Of a DNA stretch of 64,000 bases, positions 27,019 to 38,393 are shown one piece after another. This DNA comes from Diphasiastrum complanatum (lineage: Eukaryota; Streptophyta; Lycopodiopsida; Lycopodiales; Lycopodiaceae). A program made the position numbers and the translations under genes. The notes below the pieces were generated by a model. That model was not told the origin of the DNA. It was given only the letters and a program-made list of their open reading frames with translations, and made no database searches. The DNA lies in contig CM055109.1 of assembly GCA_029204225.1 (NCBI GenBank), forward strand, positions 4,056,299-4,120,298. Direction: 5' to 3'. How positions within the stretch are numbered: the first letter of the stretch is position 1; every line of letters starts with the position of its first letter.

Positions 27019-28055
27019 ATGGCTTCAATTAGTAGCATGCAGAACAAGATCTGCACTATACTCAATTCTTCCGGATCTAACTTTCTAGCCTTGAAAGTTA
27101 AGACATCTTTCATACTCAAGGGTGAAGGACTCTTCCCCTGGGTGTATTGCACAGAAGAAATGCCTGCGACAATAGGCAAGGAGCTACGGAAATGGAGGGA
27201 GAAAAATGACAAGGCAGTAGCCTTGCTATCATCTTCCATCAAAGATAGCCTTACACTTGACCTGGCCACACTCTCCAAAGCTAAGGAGATGTGGGATGCA
27301 CTGCTCACAAGATTTCAGATGAAATCAAGAAGTCAGATTATGATGCTGTAAGATTAGCTGACGAATCTGCAGTGGGATGGAAAAGACCCCACCTCTTTCG
27401 TGAGAAAGATGAAGGGTTTGTTTCTATCACTACACAACTCAGGAGCAGAGAATGCAGTATCAACTGAGAAGCAGCTCACATATCTGTTGAGAGCCTTACC
27501 CAAATCTTTCCAGATGACACGAACCCTGCTTGTGAAAGATCCTACCATGAACCTCAAAAAGGCGATTGTCGAGATTGGAGAGGAAGTCGAGGCAAGAGAG
27601 CATCTTGATCACAAAGACGGTTCTGACCAAGCACTCTACGACAATAGAGAAAATCAAAGAAATAGTTCAAGCCTAAGAGGGAGTCGAATCAGAGGCAGAA
27701 TCGTGACCAGCAAGCAGAGGGGACCAATAAAAGCAACTAGAAGACCAAAGGGAGGTCAAAACAACAAGATGCCGACAAGAAGACTTACACGAGATGCAGA
27801 AGAGATGGGCATACAGTAGATACCTGCTGGCTCAATTCCAAGTTTGAGTGTATCCATTGCCATAAGAAGGATCATGCAGCCATGGATTGCCGCCAGAACC
27901 CAAGAAATAGATCAGCATAGGACACACATGAGAACGATAATAGTTCTTTCTATGTTGAGGAGCCCGAGAGTTCGAAGATGGGCGAAGAAAGAACGAACAA
28001 AAATTGTTCGACCACCTAAAACTATGAAGATGTGTGTGCAACATCAACGTCTGAT
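27019..28055 (+). pseudogene. Copia F2 gag
   Basis: MASISSMQNKICTILNSSG opens a frame of 110 codons to a TAA near 27349; gag continues to about 27819 (KAIVEIGEEVEAREHLDH). The double CCHC region follows in another frame: the first knuckle has lost its leading Cys (YTRCRRDGHTVDTC) while the second (CIHCHKKDHAAMDC) is intact. Very similar to F1 and F3. Confidence 0.85.
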
Positions 28056-29410
28056 ACACACGAGGTGATCCTGGATTCAGGAGCCACCTCGCACTTCGTG
28101 ACATCAAGATGAATCATGTCTGATTTCAGAAGTGCAGATCCCTCAAGATTCATAGTTCTTGGAGATGGATCCAGACATCAAGTGAACGATATTGGTTCAC
28201 GCTAGCTCAACACCAACGGCAGAGACAGACGACTCGAAGATGTTCTGTTCATGCCAGCTCTGCAACAAGACTTGCTCTCTGTAGCAAGAATAGCAGATGC
28301 AGAGATGCGTGTGTTATTTTCTAACGAAGCATGCAACATGATTGATGCCAGCACCATCACTCTCATTACTCAAGGCAGAAGGAAGGGCAACCTATATCAT
28401 CTTAAGGTGTGCCTACCTGAAGATCAAATGCATCAGACCCATGACGACTCGCCAGACACTCCGTGGCATAGAAGACTCTGCCACATGAACTCAATGGCAC
28501 TCTACCAGGCAAGTCATCTCAAATGCAACCAATTCAACCACTTGTGATACATATTTGAAAGGCAAGATGTCACGCACACCATTCGTCAAAGACTCCTACA
28601 GAACAACATAGATTCAGGAGTTGGTGCACTTTGACATCTGCGGTCCATTTAACATGATCTCAGTGGGAGATTCAAAATACTATATAACCTTCATCGATGA
28701 TTATAGCAAGTTTGTCAGAGTGTATTTTATTTGGAATAAATCTGAAGCACTCGATAAATTCACAGAATATGTGAATTGGACTGAGAGATGCACAGGCAAC
28801 AAGGTGAAGTAGATCAGAATAGATCGAGGTGACGAATATATCTCGAATCGCTTCATTGACTTCTGCAATGATCGTGGCATCATTCATAGAAGAACTGTAG
28901 CCTACACACCGCAGCACAATGGTGTTGCTGAACGAAAGAACAGGACCCTGATGGAAGCATCCAGATGCATGATGGCATATTCGAAGGCTCCAAGGGTACC
29001 GTGCTGAAGCAGAAGCTACAGCCACATACATCCAGAATAAGACAGGTAAATCTGGTGTTCCTCACACGACACCACATGAGCTATGGTGGGGTAGAAAGCC
29101 CAACCTGTCTCACGTCAAAATATTTGGCTGTGTAGCATATGCACATATTCTTGATAAAATTCGCAAGAATCTTGATGAGGAAGCCAAGCAAGGATTTCTG
29201 GTAGGTTATGACAATAATTCGTCATACTACAGAATCTACATGGTAGACACGAACACTGTGAAAACAGTGAGGGATGTCAAATTCGACGAGAGCAGGACAA
29301 TGGCCAACGAAGACCCTGTTAGCTATGAAGTTCTGGAAAGACAGTATTATGACCTACCGCCAACGTCAGAGGGAGCAGAGGATGAACACAAAAACAAAGA
29401 TTTTTGAGTC
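28056..29410 (+). pseudogene. Copia F2 protease-integrase
   Basis: VILDSGATSHFVTS (protease) is near 28068-28110. After stops, QQDLLSVARIADAEMRV, the integrase zinc region (HRRLCHMNS) and catalytic blocks follow: LVHFDICGPF, IDRGDEYISNRF and PQHNGVAERKNRTL. The integrase is broken by a stop at 28810-28812, a frame change near 29000 and more stops downstream. Confidence 0.85.
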
Positions 29411-29639
29411 GTCTCCCATTCGAACGATGAATCAGACGAAGAAAGATTCGAGAGGCAACCTGCCGTCGCAGTTCCTGTAAACCAAGATGGTTCCGGACCG
29501 AGCAGAGCAAACAAGGGCAAAGGCATAGCTGTTCTGGGAGGATCTCCCAGAAGGTTGACAAGACCACGAAGAGCGCCAACAAGTTTTGTGCTAGGCAGCT
29601 CAGCTTCCACATCAGAAGAATTCTGTAGGTTCAGTGGCG

Positions 29640-31215
29640 AACCACAGACATTCGAGGAAGCGATTGAAGGTCCAGAAAAGGACAACTAGATCCAAGCCAT
29701 GAACGAAGAGATGGAGTCCATGAGGAAGAACCAGGTATGGACATTGGAGCCATTACCTCATAAGCGCAAGACTATCAAATGCAAATGGGCTTTCAAACTC
29801 AAATATGGACCAGACGAGAGTGTGACGAAATACAAGGCAAGACTGGTAGCGAAGGGTTTCTCTCATAGAAACGATATTGATTACTCTGAAACCTTTTTCT
29901 TGTCATCAAACATTCATCCCTATGTTTGTTGTTTGCATATGCATCAGCTTATGACCTTAGGATCCACATTGTGGACGAGAAGACAACCTTCTTGCATGGC
30001 AAATTAGACGAAGAGGTCTACATGGATCAACCCCCAAGATTTGTCTCTAATTCACTTCCTAACTATGTATGCAGAACGCAAAGAAGCATCTACGGTCTGA
30101 AGCAATCAGCCCGACAATGGTACAAGAAGAAGGATCAGGCCCTGAAATCATTGGGATTCAAGCCTCTGTTGGTTGACTCCAATGTGTATGTCAGAGTTAC
30201 AGATGGGCAGATCATCATAGTGGCTGTTTATGTAGACGACACTCTGATACTTTGCAGGAGTGAGCAGCTAATTGCTGAAGTAAAGACAGACATCTCGAAA
30301 CGTTTCAAGATAGTGGATCTGGGAGAAGCCAGGTGTTACCTAGGCTTACAAATTGAAAGGGACTATGAGGGAGGCAAGTTATACCTTCACCAGTCCAGAT
30401 ACACCCAGAAGATCCTAGAGGACTTTGGGATGATGAACTACAAAGGAGCAAACACTCCAATGCTCGCAGGGACGGTGCTAACAAATGACGACTGTCCAAA
30501 GACTGAGGAAGAAAGAGAATAGATGCAGCTCACACCCTACAGGAGGCTGATAGGTTCACTGATGTACCTTGCAGACAACACACATCCTGATATTGCTTAT
30601 GCAGTATTTGGGATGAGCCAATTTTGCACGAATCCAAGCTTGACACATTGGAAGATTGCAAAATAAAATTTGCAATATTTTCAATTAACGAGAGATTATG
30701 GCTTGTGTTATTGTCGTGGTGCAGGTCTCAGGATACTTTCCTATAGCGATGCTAGCTGGGCATCTCTCAGGGACGACTGTAAAAGTGTCTCAGGAGGATG
30801 CACCATCGCATCAGGGCAACAGTTCTCTGGGTCATCAAGAAGCAAACCATTGTAGTCCAGTCGTCCTGCGAAGCAGAGTACATAGCAGTAGCGAAGATGG
30901 CCAACAAAATAATTTGGCTAAGGCAATTCTTGGACGAATTGGACGAAACAAGGAACGAGCCATTGGTCTTGTAGATGGACAACACCTCTGTGATACACCT
31001 GACGAAAGATCCTGTGTTCCACTCAAGAACGAAACACATTGCGATCAAGTATCACTTGATCAGGGATTTGATTGAAAGGAAGATGATGCAAACCACCTTC
31101 ATAGGAATGAAAGATATGGTTGCTGACATCTTCACTAAAGCTCTGGACAAAGGGCTCTTTGAGAGGCAAAGGAGCAGTCTCGGGATCATAAAGCTACCAT
31201 GCTTTGAGAGGGAGC
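29640..31215 (+). pseudogene. Copia F2 reverse transcriptase-RNase H
   Basis: RT begins around MNEEMESMRKNQVWTLE with KCKWAFKLKYGPD and KARLVAKGFSHRN (29699-29870), shifts frame, and continues as VDEKTTFLHGKLDEEVYM, SIYGLKQSARQWYKK and YVDDTLIL (near 30226-30250), the YVDD active site. RNase H follows: LRILSYSDASWASLRDD, then after frame changes HSRTKHIAIKYHLIRD and VADIFTKALDKG (30975-31150). The frame runs on into LTR 3. A purine-rich GAGAGGGAGC just before 31216 is the likely PPT. At least four frame breaks. Confidence 0.85.
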
Positions 31216-32198
31216 TGAAGAAGCAAAGTGTTTCTGATTACAAAGCCTTGCTAGCTTTCAGTCCTTCACTTGACGAAGATGTTCGCGAACTTGAACATCT
31301 GGAGACACAAAACACGAAGAGTTTCATGAACACAAAAATAGAGACGAAGACGAACGGTTCGTGAACACGAAGGATCCACGAACAAGTTTCCTTTGTGATC
31401 TAGCAAGAGAGAAAGGCAGACAAGGTAAGCGAAACCAACGGTGGAAACAAAACCCGTTCTATCCTCGCGCTCAAAGGAGTACCACCAGAGATCACGCAAG
31501 TACCCAGAAATACAGAGATCTGACCTGATGGCATGACATCAGCAGATACTTCCTAGGTCGTGGCTAATCTGCCACTCTTGTAATTCCCTGATTAGTTGTA
31601 GATGTATAATCACTCTAATCTTAGGTTTACATAGAGAGACCGTACTTACTAGATAATACTTGACACATATCAGAATAGGATACACAGAGTGTGACTAAGA
31701 GAAGAGATACTAAAGAAGTCTGATGCTAGTAAGCAATCAAGATGAACACAAATAGAAGTTCCGCCTGCGTGCGAGAAGATAATTCTATCTAGGATCAGAA
31801 AATCCAATTGTCTGCTAGTGAAGCAAGACTACTACTCGTGAGAGAATCGTGCTTCTCTCACGCCAACACACTGCGTGGATTTGCATGCAGTGCCTTGAAG
31901 AAATAAGAGAAAATCAATATAGGTTTTTTTTCTGGTTGTGTCTGATCTTGGATGTCGAATGCTTATGCTGTTTATTTTTCATATGTCTGAGTTTTCTTGT
32001 TCCCTTTGAATTTCGCACCTTGGTTGAAATTAATTTGAATGCTGTATTAATTTTATGAATGTAGATCAGTAGTAGCTGACTACTCTCTGGAGGATTGTAG
32101 GAGTGTTTCAGCTGGTAGTGCCAAATGCATCTGAACTCCATTCGAATCTTGAAAGAGAGTCGCATCATTCGTATCGAAGCAACGCACGATTCTCAACA
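31216..32198 (+). mobile_element. Copia F family LTR 3 (983 bp)
   Basis: TGAAGAAGCAAAG ... TCTCAACA, near full-length match to LTR 1. It is both the 3' LTR of F2 and the 5' LTR of F3; the PBS at 32200-32211 reads TGGTATCAGGGC, one mismatch to the consensus. Confidence 0.85.
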
Positions 32199-32310
32199 GT
32201 GGTATCAGGGCATCCATGTCATATTCTGACATAGCCAAGAAGCCAGCAGATCCAGGAGGCCAAGCATTCAGACAATCGACCATCAACAAGAAAACAGACT
32301 TCAAGAAGCA

Positions 32311-34197
32311 ATGGCTTCAATTAGCAGCATGCAGAACAAGATCTGCACTATACTTAATTCTTCAGGATCTAACTTTCTAGCCTTGAAAGTTAAGACATCT
32401 TTCATAGTCAAGGGTGAAGGACTCTTTCCCTGGGTGGATTGCACAGAAGAAATGCCTACGACAATAGGCAAGGAGCTACGCAAATGGAGGGAGAAAAATG
32501 ACAAGGCAGTAGCCTTACTATCATCTTCCATCAAAGATAGCCTTACACTTGACCTGGCCACACTCTCCAAAGCTAAGGAGATGTGGGATGCACTGCTCAC
32601 AAGATTTCAGATGAAATCAAGAAGTCAGATTATGATGCTGGAAGATTAGTTGACGAATCTGCAGTGGGATGGAAAAGACCCCACCTCTTTCGTGAGAAAG
32701 ATGAAGGATATGTTTGTGATCCTGGATTCAGGAGCCACCTCACACTTCGTGACATCAAGATGAATCATGTCTGATTTCAGAAGTGCAGATCCCTCAAGAT
32801 TCATAGTTCTTGGAGATGGATCCAGACATCAAGTGAACGGTATTGGTTCACTCTGGCTCAACACCAACGGCAAAGGTGGACGACTCGAAGATGTTCTGTT
32901 CGTGCCAACTCTGTAGCAAGACTTGCTCTCTGTAGCAAGAATAGCAGATGCAGGGATGCGTGTGACGTTTTCTAACAAAGCATGCAACATGATTGATGCC
33001 CGCACCAGCAATCTCATTACTCAAGGCAGAAGGAAGGGCAACCTATATCATCTTAAGGTGTGCCTACTTGAAGATCAAATGCATCAGACCCATGACAACT
33101 CGCCAGACACTATGTGGCACAGAAGACTCTGCCACATGCACTCACTGGCACTCTACCAGACAAGTCATCATGGAGCAATAACAACGGTCAACATCTCAAA
33201 TGCAATCAATTCAACCACCTGTGATGCATATTTGAAAGGCAAGATGTCACGCACACCATTCGTCAAAGACTCCTACAGAACGACAAAGATTCTAGAGCTG
33301 GTGCACTTTGACATTTGCGGTCCATTCAACATGATCTCAGTGGGAGGTTCAAAATACTATATAACCTTCATCGATGATTATAGCAAGTTTGCCAGAGTGT
33401 ATTTTATTTGGAATAAATCTGAAGCACTCGATAAATTCACAGAATATGTGAATTGGACTGAGAGATGCACAAGCAGCAAGGTGAAGTAGATCAGAATAGA
33501 TCAAGGTGACGAATATATCTCGAATCGCTTCATTGACTTCTGCAATGATTGTGGCATCATTCATAGAAGAACTGTAGCCTACACACCGCAGCACAATGGT
33601 GTTGCTGAACGAAAGAACAGGACCCTGATGGAAGCAGCCAGATGCATGATGGCATATTCGAAGGCTCCAAGGGTACCGTGCTGAAGCAGAAGCTACAGCC
33701 GCATACATCCAGAACAAGACAGGTAAATCTGGTGTTCCTCACACGACACCACATGAGCTATGGTGGGGTAGAAAGCCCAACCTGTCTCATGTCAAAATAT
33801 TTGGCTGTGCAGCATATGCACATATTCCTGATAAAATTCGCAAGAAGCTTGATGAGGAAGCCAAGCAAGGATTTCTGGTAGGTTATGACAATAATTCGTC
33901 ATACTACAGAATCTACATGGTAGACACGAACACTGTGAAAACAGTGAGGGTTGTCAAATTCGACGAGAGCAGGACAATGGCCAACGAAGACCCTGTTAGC
34001 TATGAAGTTCTGGAAAGACAGTATTATGACCTGCCGCCAACGTCAGAGGGAGCAGAGGATGAACACAAAAACGAAGATTTTTGAGTCGTCTCCCATTCAA
34101 ACGACGAATTAGACGAAGAAAGATTCGAGAGGCAACCTGCCGTCACAGTTCCTGTAAACCAAGATGGTTCCGGACCGAGCAGAGCAAACAAGGGCTC
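32311..34197 (+). pseudogene. Copia F3 internal region (gag/protease deletion, 3' truncated)
   Basis: Gag opens MASISSMQNKICTILNSSG at 32311 and breaks at 32647. At about 32715 a deletion joins gag (EKDEGY in one frame, RKMKDM in another) directly to the protease (VILDSGATSHF), removing the second half of gag and both zinc knuckles. Integrase is the best preserved of the three copies: an open frame 32923-33489 spans the zinc region (HRRLCHMHS, CDAYLKGKMS, second Cys lost) to YFIWNKSEALDKF, then a stop, then PQHNGVAERKNRTL. The element is cut at 34197 where the LTR of G starts. Confidence 0.85.
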
Positions 34198-34198
34198 A

Positions 34199-34709
34199 TG
34201 CGTTCTTATCAAGCAGATCATTTACAATCAGAAAGTATTGTTGTTAGCTCTCTATCAAGCTTTCAAGCTTGAACTCTCTTGAGCATTCTAGCTCAGTCTT
34301 TTAGAGATTTATTTTAGAGTTGCTATTGCGCTACTGCTTATTAGTAGAGCTACTTATTATCAGACTGATTCTCAGTTACTCAGAGACAACTTAGAGTGCA
34401 CAGTTTCTATCCGCTATTGTCTTGCGCTCATTAGCATCTGATTTTGTTTTTCTGAATCAATACTATTTTTTTATTGTGTTCAGTATATGTCAGAATGCAT
34501 GCATCTCTATATTGCTTTTGTAATTGATAGAAATTGTCTTAGAATTCAATACTTTATGTTTGGCTATGTAATCACTTTGTATCTAGCAAAAGTTAGTTGC
34601 TAAAGATTGGACATGATTTCCATCACTACATCTTTGTTCAATTTGATAGGCGTAGACATGCATTAGAAGTAGGAGTTTCTGCTGCAATTTATCCGTCCTA
34701 TTTCCTACA
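34199..34709 (+). mobile_element. Copia G 5' LTR (about 511 bp)
   Basis: TGCGTTCTTATC ... CGTCCTATTTCCTACA has TG...CA ends, abuts F3 on the left at the point where F3 homology stops, and meets a PBS on the right. The 3' half (TATGTTTGGCTATGTAATCA, then TTTGATAGGCGTAGACATG) resembles the LTRs of elements A and B. Confidence 0.75.
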
Positions 34710-34793
34710 TGGTATCAGAGCATTCCATTCTGATATCAGAGCTTCTATCATAGTATACATGGTATCAGAGCATTCCATTCTTCTATCAGAGCC
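34710..34793 (+). repeat. Duplicated primer binding site cluster, element G
   Basis: TATCAGAGC occurs four times, at 34713, 34734, 34763 and 34784. Two are in full TGGTATCAGAGC context (34710 and 34760), 50 bp apart, with ATTCCATTCT after each. The last copy continues as CCAGG, which fits initiator tRNA-Met further than the others. Confidence 0.8.
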
Positions 34794-34980
34794 AGGTCGA
34801 AGTGAACGAAGGCGCATTTATGGTCAAAGACCAAAATGCATTTTTGGATGATCCATGGTTTCTTGATTTTGGAGCAACTCAACATATGACCAATCAAGGT
34901 GAGAGTTTCAACTCCTACACGCCTTACAGCACAAAGAAATTTGTTCATCTTGGTGACAATTCTACAATAGTTCCAAAGTA
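34794..34980 (+). pseudogene. Copia G gag-protease scrap
   Basis: Within 60 bp of the PBS cluster the sequence is already at the protease: DDPWFLDFGATQHMTN (active-site DSG changed to DFG), then SYTPYSTKKFVHLGDNST, matching element A. The whole gag is missing. Similarity ends near 34980. Confidence 0.75.
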
Positions 34981-36111
34981 GCTAATGTTTCTACCATTAT
35001 TGAATCTCAGTAGCAAGAGTTTCTATCTATGGTGAATCGATCCAGTGATCTGATGTGATGTTATCCTTGTACATCCACTAATTTATGTATAAATTTTATT
35101 TGCACCCTCACAACGATTTGTAGATTGCTAACATATTCATGTTAGTAGTTCAAGAATCACTAGAATGAATCTTGATTCCGTGAATGTTTTACTTCAAGTG
35201 TCTTATCTATATGGCTTTATTTGGAGCAATTATGTCTCCATAATAAACCACAAATAATTCTAACCTTTATTTAGAAAAAAATTATCCATGCATGTTTACA
35301 ATAGCTGTAATTTTAATTCCATTTTCATGGAGTCAATTCAAAGTATGTTCATATTTAATAAATTGCCTTTGTAAGCAATCCACGATAGGACTATAGTGTT
35401 CTTCCGCACCAACAAAACAAAAAACTATAGTTCTCCAAACTTTTGGCTGTGCATTGCAGGCTGAAGTCTCTCTTAACTGTTACAGCTCATGTAAACTTTG
35501 CGAGAGTTACATCCCAATAATTTTTGAAAAATCAAGTTTTTTGACTTAAAATCAGTGAAGAAACCTTCTCACAGCCAACCCTCACATGAGTAACCTTCTT
35601 AGATCAGATCAGTAGTTAGATCTGCACCAGATCCAGCTATTGTGAAAATCTCAGGCCAATCGGAGTAAGGATCAAAACGTTATCAAGGAAAAACCACCGT
35701 AAGAGGCCTAAAATCACACTATCGGCCTATTAAATTGATTTGATGCCCTAAGATCTGTTGGATTTACTCCTCCTACTCTCCTAAATCCCAATTTTAATCT
35801 ACCTCCATTCATGCTGCACATTTTTCTAACGTTGTCATGCAGTCTGTATTTTCTACATGCAAATTCGCACAGATGAAGAAAAGGTGAATGAGTCGCGACA
35901 CTGTGTTCTTACACAAGTCATGGTTACAAGCGAAAAGGGGACACTACCTTACTGAATGCCAAAGGTGCACTAACAAATAAGGCACCCTGTATTCGTAAGA
36001 GTGACGCACTTTTGCATCATCACCAACGTTCACTTCAGTACTGGCTGATGTTGCACCCTTTTCACGCTCACCCCATGCAGTTGTGCTAACAGATTGGACA
36101 ACGATTGCAAC
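34981..36111. other. No recognisable gene
   Basis: AT-rich sequence with no long ORF and no repeat match elsewhere in the window that I can see. Confidence 0.4.
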
Positions 36112-36773
36112 CACCCATGATCTCCTACAAACAACACATCCACTCAGTACTTTTGCATCTGCACACCTGTAATATTATGTATATATATTGGATACAATCT
36201 GCGTATTCGATGATGATGAATTCTGATGAAGCAAGATAAGTCTAGAACAGTGAAGGAGGTTTCATTCCTCATTACAAATAGAAATAAGCATTGTAGGGCA
36301 CGTGGTTTCGTCCGCTACAGTCTTGTGCTCTACCGCATTATTGACTTGTATACTTGACATGCTTAATCTGAGATAGTTCATTTGTTCTGCGTTTTAGATC
36401 TGTCAATATTGCTATGCTTATTCTTCATTCTGTCTGATCTTTCTTGTTGCTCTTTCTGGTAATAGACGATTAACTTTTAGTCTTGTCTTTTGTGAATAAT
36501 TTGCGACTAGTTATCAATTGAGCACAGTTTAGCTCTTCGCAAATCATTCATGATAGATAATTTTATTCATCTAGCGCTTCATCCATTTAAATGTTTGGCT
36601 ACGTAATCTAGAATGACTGTGATTTCTATCACTAAAGTTTTGTTCATCCGGATAGGCGTAGTCATGCTGAGGGAGAGAGTAAGTTTAACTCATTCCCTGC
36701 GCACGAACATTTTCTGTTCGAGTTTGTTTCTCATTCGTGTTTGCCATTTATTCTTCCTCCCTCTCTCCCAACA
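36112..36773 (+). mobile_element. Copia B 5' LTR (same family as A)
   Basis: Aligns with 12567-13235 from ACCACCCATGATCTCC to CCCAACA, with frequent substitutions and small indels, so the two insertions are old or from diverged sublineages. PBS TGGTATCAGAGC follows at 36774-36785. Confidence 0.8.
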
Positions 36774-36923
36774 TGGTATCAGAGCAATCTCTATAGCTTG
36801 ATTACCTCCCATAGTACAAGACTCTACTAGCCGATAGAATAATTGTTTTCTTGTTCTGTATTTTTCAGTATCAGATTTCATTCTTAAGTTAGTTTCTCCT
36901 ATCAGTTAGACTAATTCTTCCAC

Positions 36924-37112
36924 ATGGATTCCCAAGGGAAAGCCAGTCCTCTCATGGACAAGCTTGATGGAGCCAATTACCATCTGTGAAAATTCAAGAT
37001 GAAGACTATACTAATGGCAAAAGAATTGTACGACGTTATTACAGGTGCAGAAGAGAAATTCAAAGCGGACGACGCGACAATTGCCAGATGGAAGCTGAAG
37101 GATGGAAAAGCT
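36924..37112 (+). pseudogene. Copia B gag 5' end (truncated)
   Basis: MDSQGKASPLMDKLDGANY is nearly identical to element A; TGG of the LWKF block is TGA here (a stop at 36987-36989). Copia similarity ends at about 37112 after WKLKDGKA, about 190 bp into gag. Confidence 0.85.
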
Positions 37113-37450
37113 CAAGGTGAAACAATTATCATGGCAGTAAAGGCATTGTCTCATTACTTTGGTGGTCATAAGTTCATTAAACCACATAAAATATTTTTTG
37201 TTAAATGCTCAATTGTACTCAAGATTTTAGATTATGGACCCAAAAATACTATTCTCCGATCTGCTCATTTTGCTTTGTATGCAACTGACATAGAATTATG
37301 TCGAGAAAAGGAAAATGCATATCTTTTGGATCCTCCTCGACAACAAAATACAACTGGTACTAGAAAAAGAAAAAGAAGATGGCAAGGAGATATAGATATA
37401 TTCAATCAATTGGAAATGTATCTTTTTCCAAAACAAATTACGAATATATA
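37113..37450 (+). pseudogene. Unidentified ORF fused to Copia B gag
   Basis: The gag frame continues for about 112 codons into unrelated sequence: ALSHYFGGHKFIKPHKIFF, AHFALYATDIELCREKENAY, then a basic RKRKRRW block and a stop. It resembles no retrotransposon domain. It lies next to U copy 2 and could be a further part of that family. Function unknown. Confidence 0.4.
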
Positions 37451-37589
37451 GTACAATGTTGTGTCTATCAATCTACCTCCCTTGATGTATAAATTTGCAT
37501 GCCTTTTTGAACTTGATGTAATTTGTAGCTTTTGTTTGTTGTCATATTTGTGTCATCGATAGAACCATTGAAATAGCTGAAGAATATAT

Positions 37590-37945
37590 TCGTGTCTACC
37601 ATTGAGGCCACCATGCTGTGTGTTTTTATGAAATGTTGCTCTTGCTTACCAATGAGATTTTATGAAATGTTGCTCTTGCTTGCCAATGAGATTTTTACAT
37701 CCCTTGTGGTGACAATATACTCAAACTTCCATGATTTTCTGCTAGGGATATGGAATGGTGTCGTAATATGTGCTGGCAAATATGGACAATTTTTATCAAT
37801 AGGTAAACTTCAAAAAACAAAATAAAATGGTAAGTTGATATATGTTTTAAAATGCTTACCATGTAATGTGTGATATGATCCTCTCCCCATGCCACTTTTT
37901 TACATTCAGTATGTTGAAGAGTGATAGTGTGATTGTGCATGTTCT
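37590..37945 (-). pseudogene. Family U, copy 2, inverted C-terminal half
   Basis: On the minus strand: VAWGEDHITHYM, a GT-AG intron (donor GTAAGC, acceptor TTTGCCAG, about 37777-37862), then HILRHHSISLAENHGSLS, SPQGM, a stop in place of the Glu seen in copy 1, KSHWQARATF, and QHGG. A 35-bp tandem duplication (about 37618-37690) interrupts the last part. The blocks match copy 1 at 17600-17870, which lies in the same orientation as its own N-terminal half; here the half is inverted. Confidence 0.6.
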
Positions 37946-38393
37946 TCTTCCGCCTTCTTGTGGTGAATGCTTGTGGTGAATGCTTGATGTTGCATATCTA
38001 ATTGTTGACACTCCAAAAAGGAAATGAAAATCTACGAAATAATAGTGAATTATTACAAAAAATCATAGTGAGTACAAGAACAGACATTGATCAATGAAAA
38101 TCGAATTGAATAATGGCCGTTTTGCATACTCACAACTATTGAATAATGGTTGTTCTGCATACTCACAACTATTGAAAGATGTTGACGTGATAGGTAAAAA
38201 GGTAAAAACAAAAAAATAAAAGCAAGTGATCAACACAAATATTTATAATTTGTCATCAACAAGAGGCTATCAAAAAAGGAAAATCTATGCATTCAAGTTT
38301 TTGCTTCAAGAGTTCAGATCTTATATTGTTTTTGCACGATGATTGTAGATTGTAACATTAATCATCTATTATTATTATTTTCTTTTTTTTACA

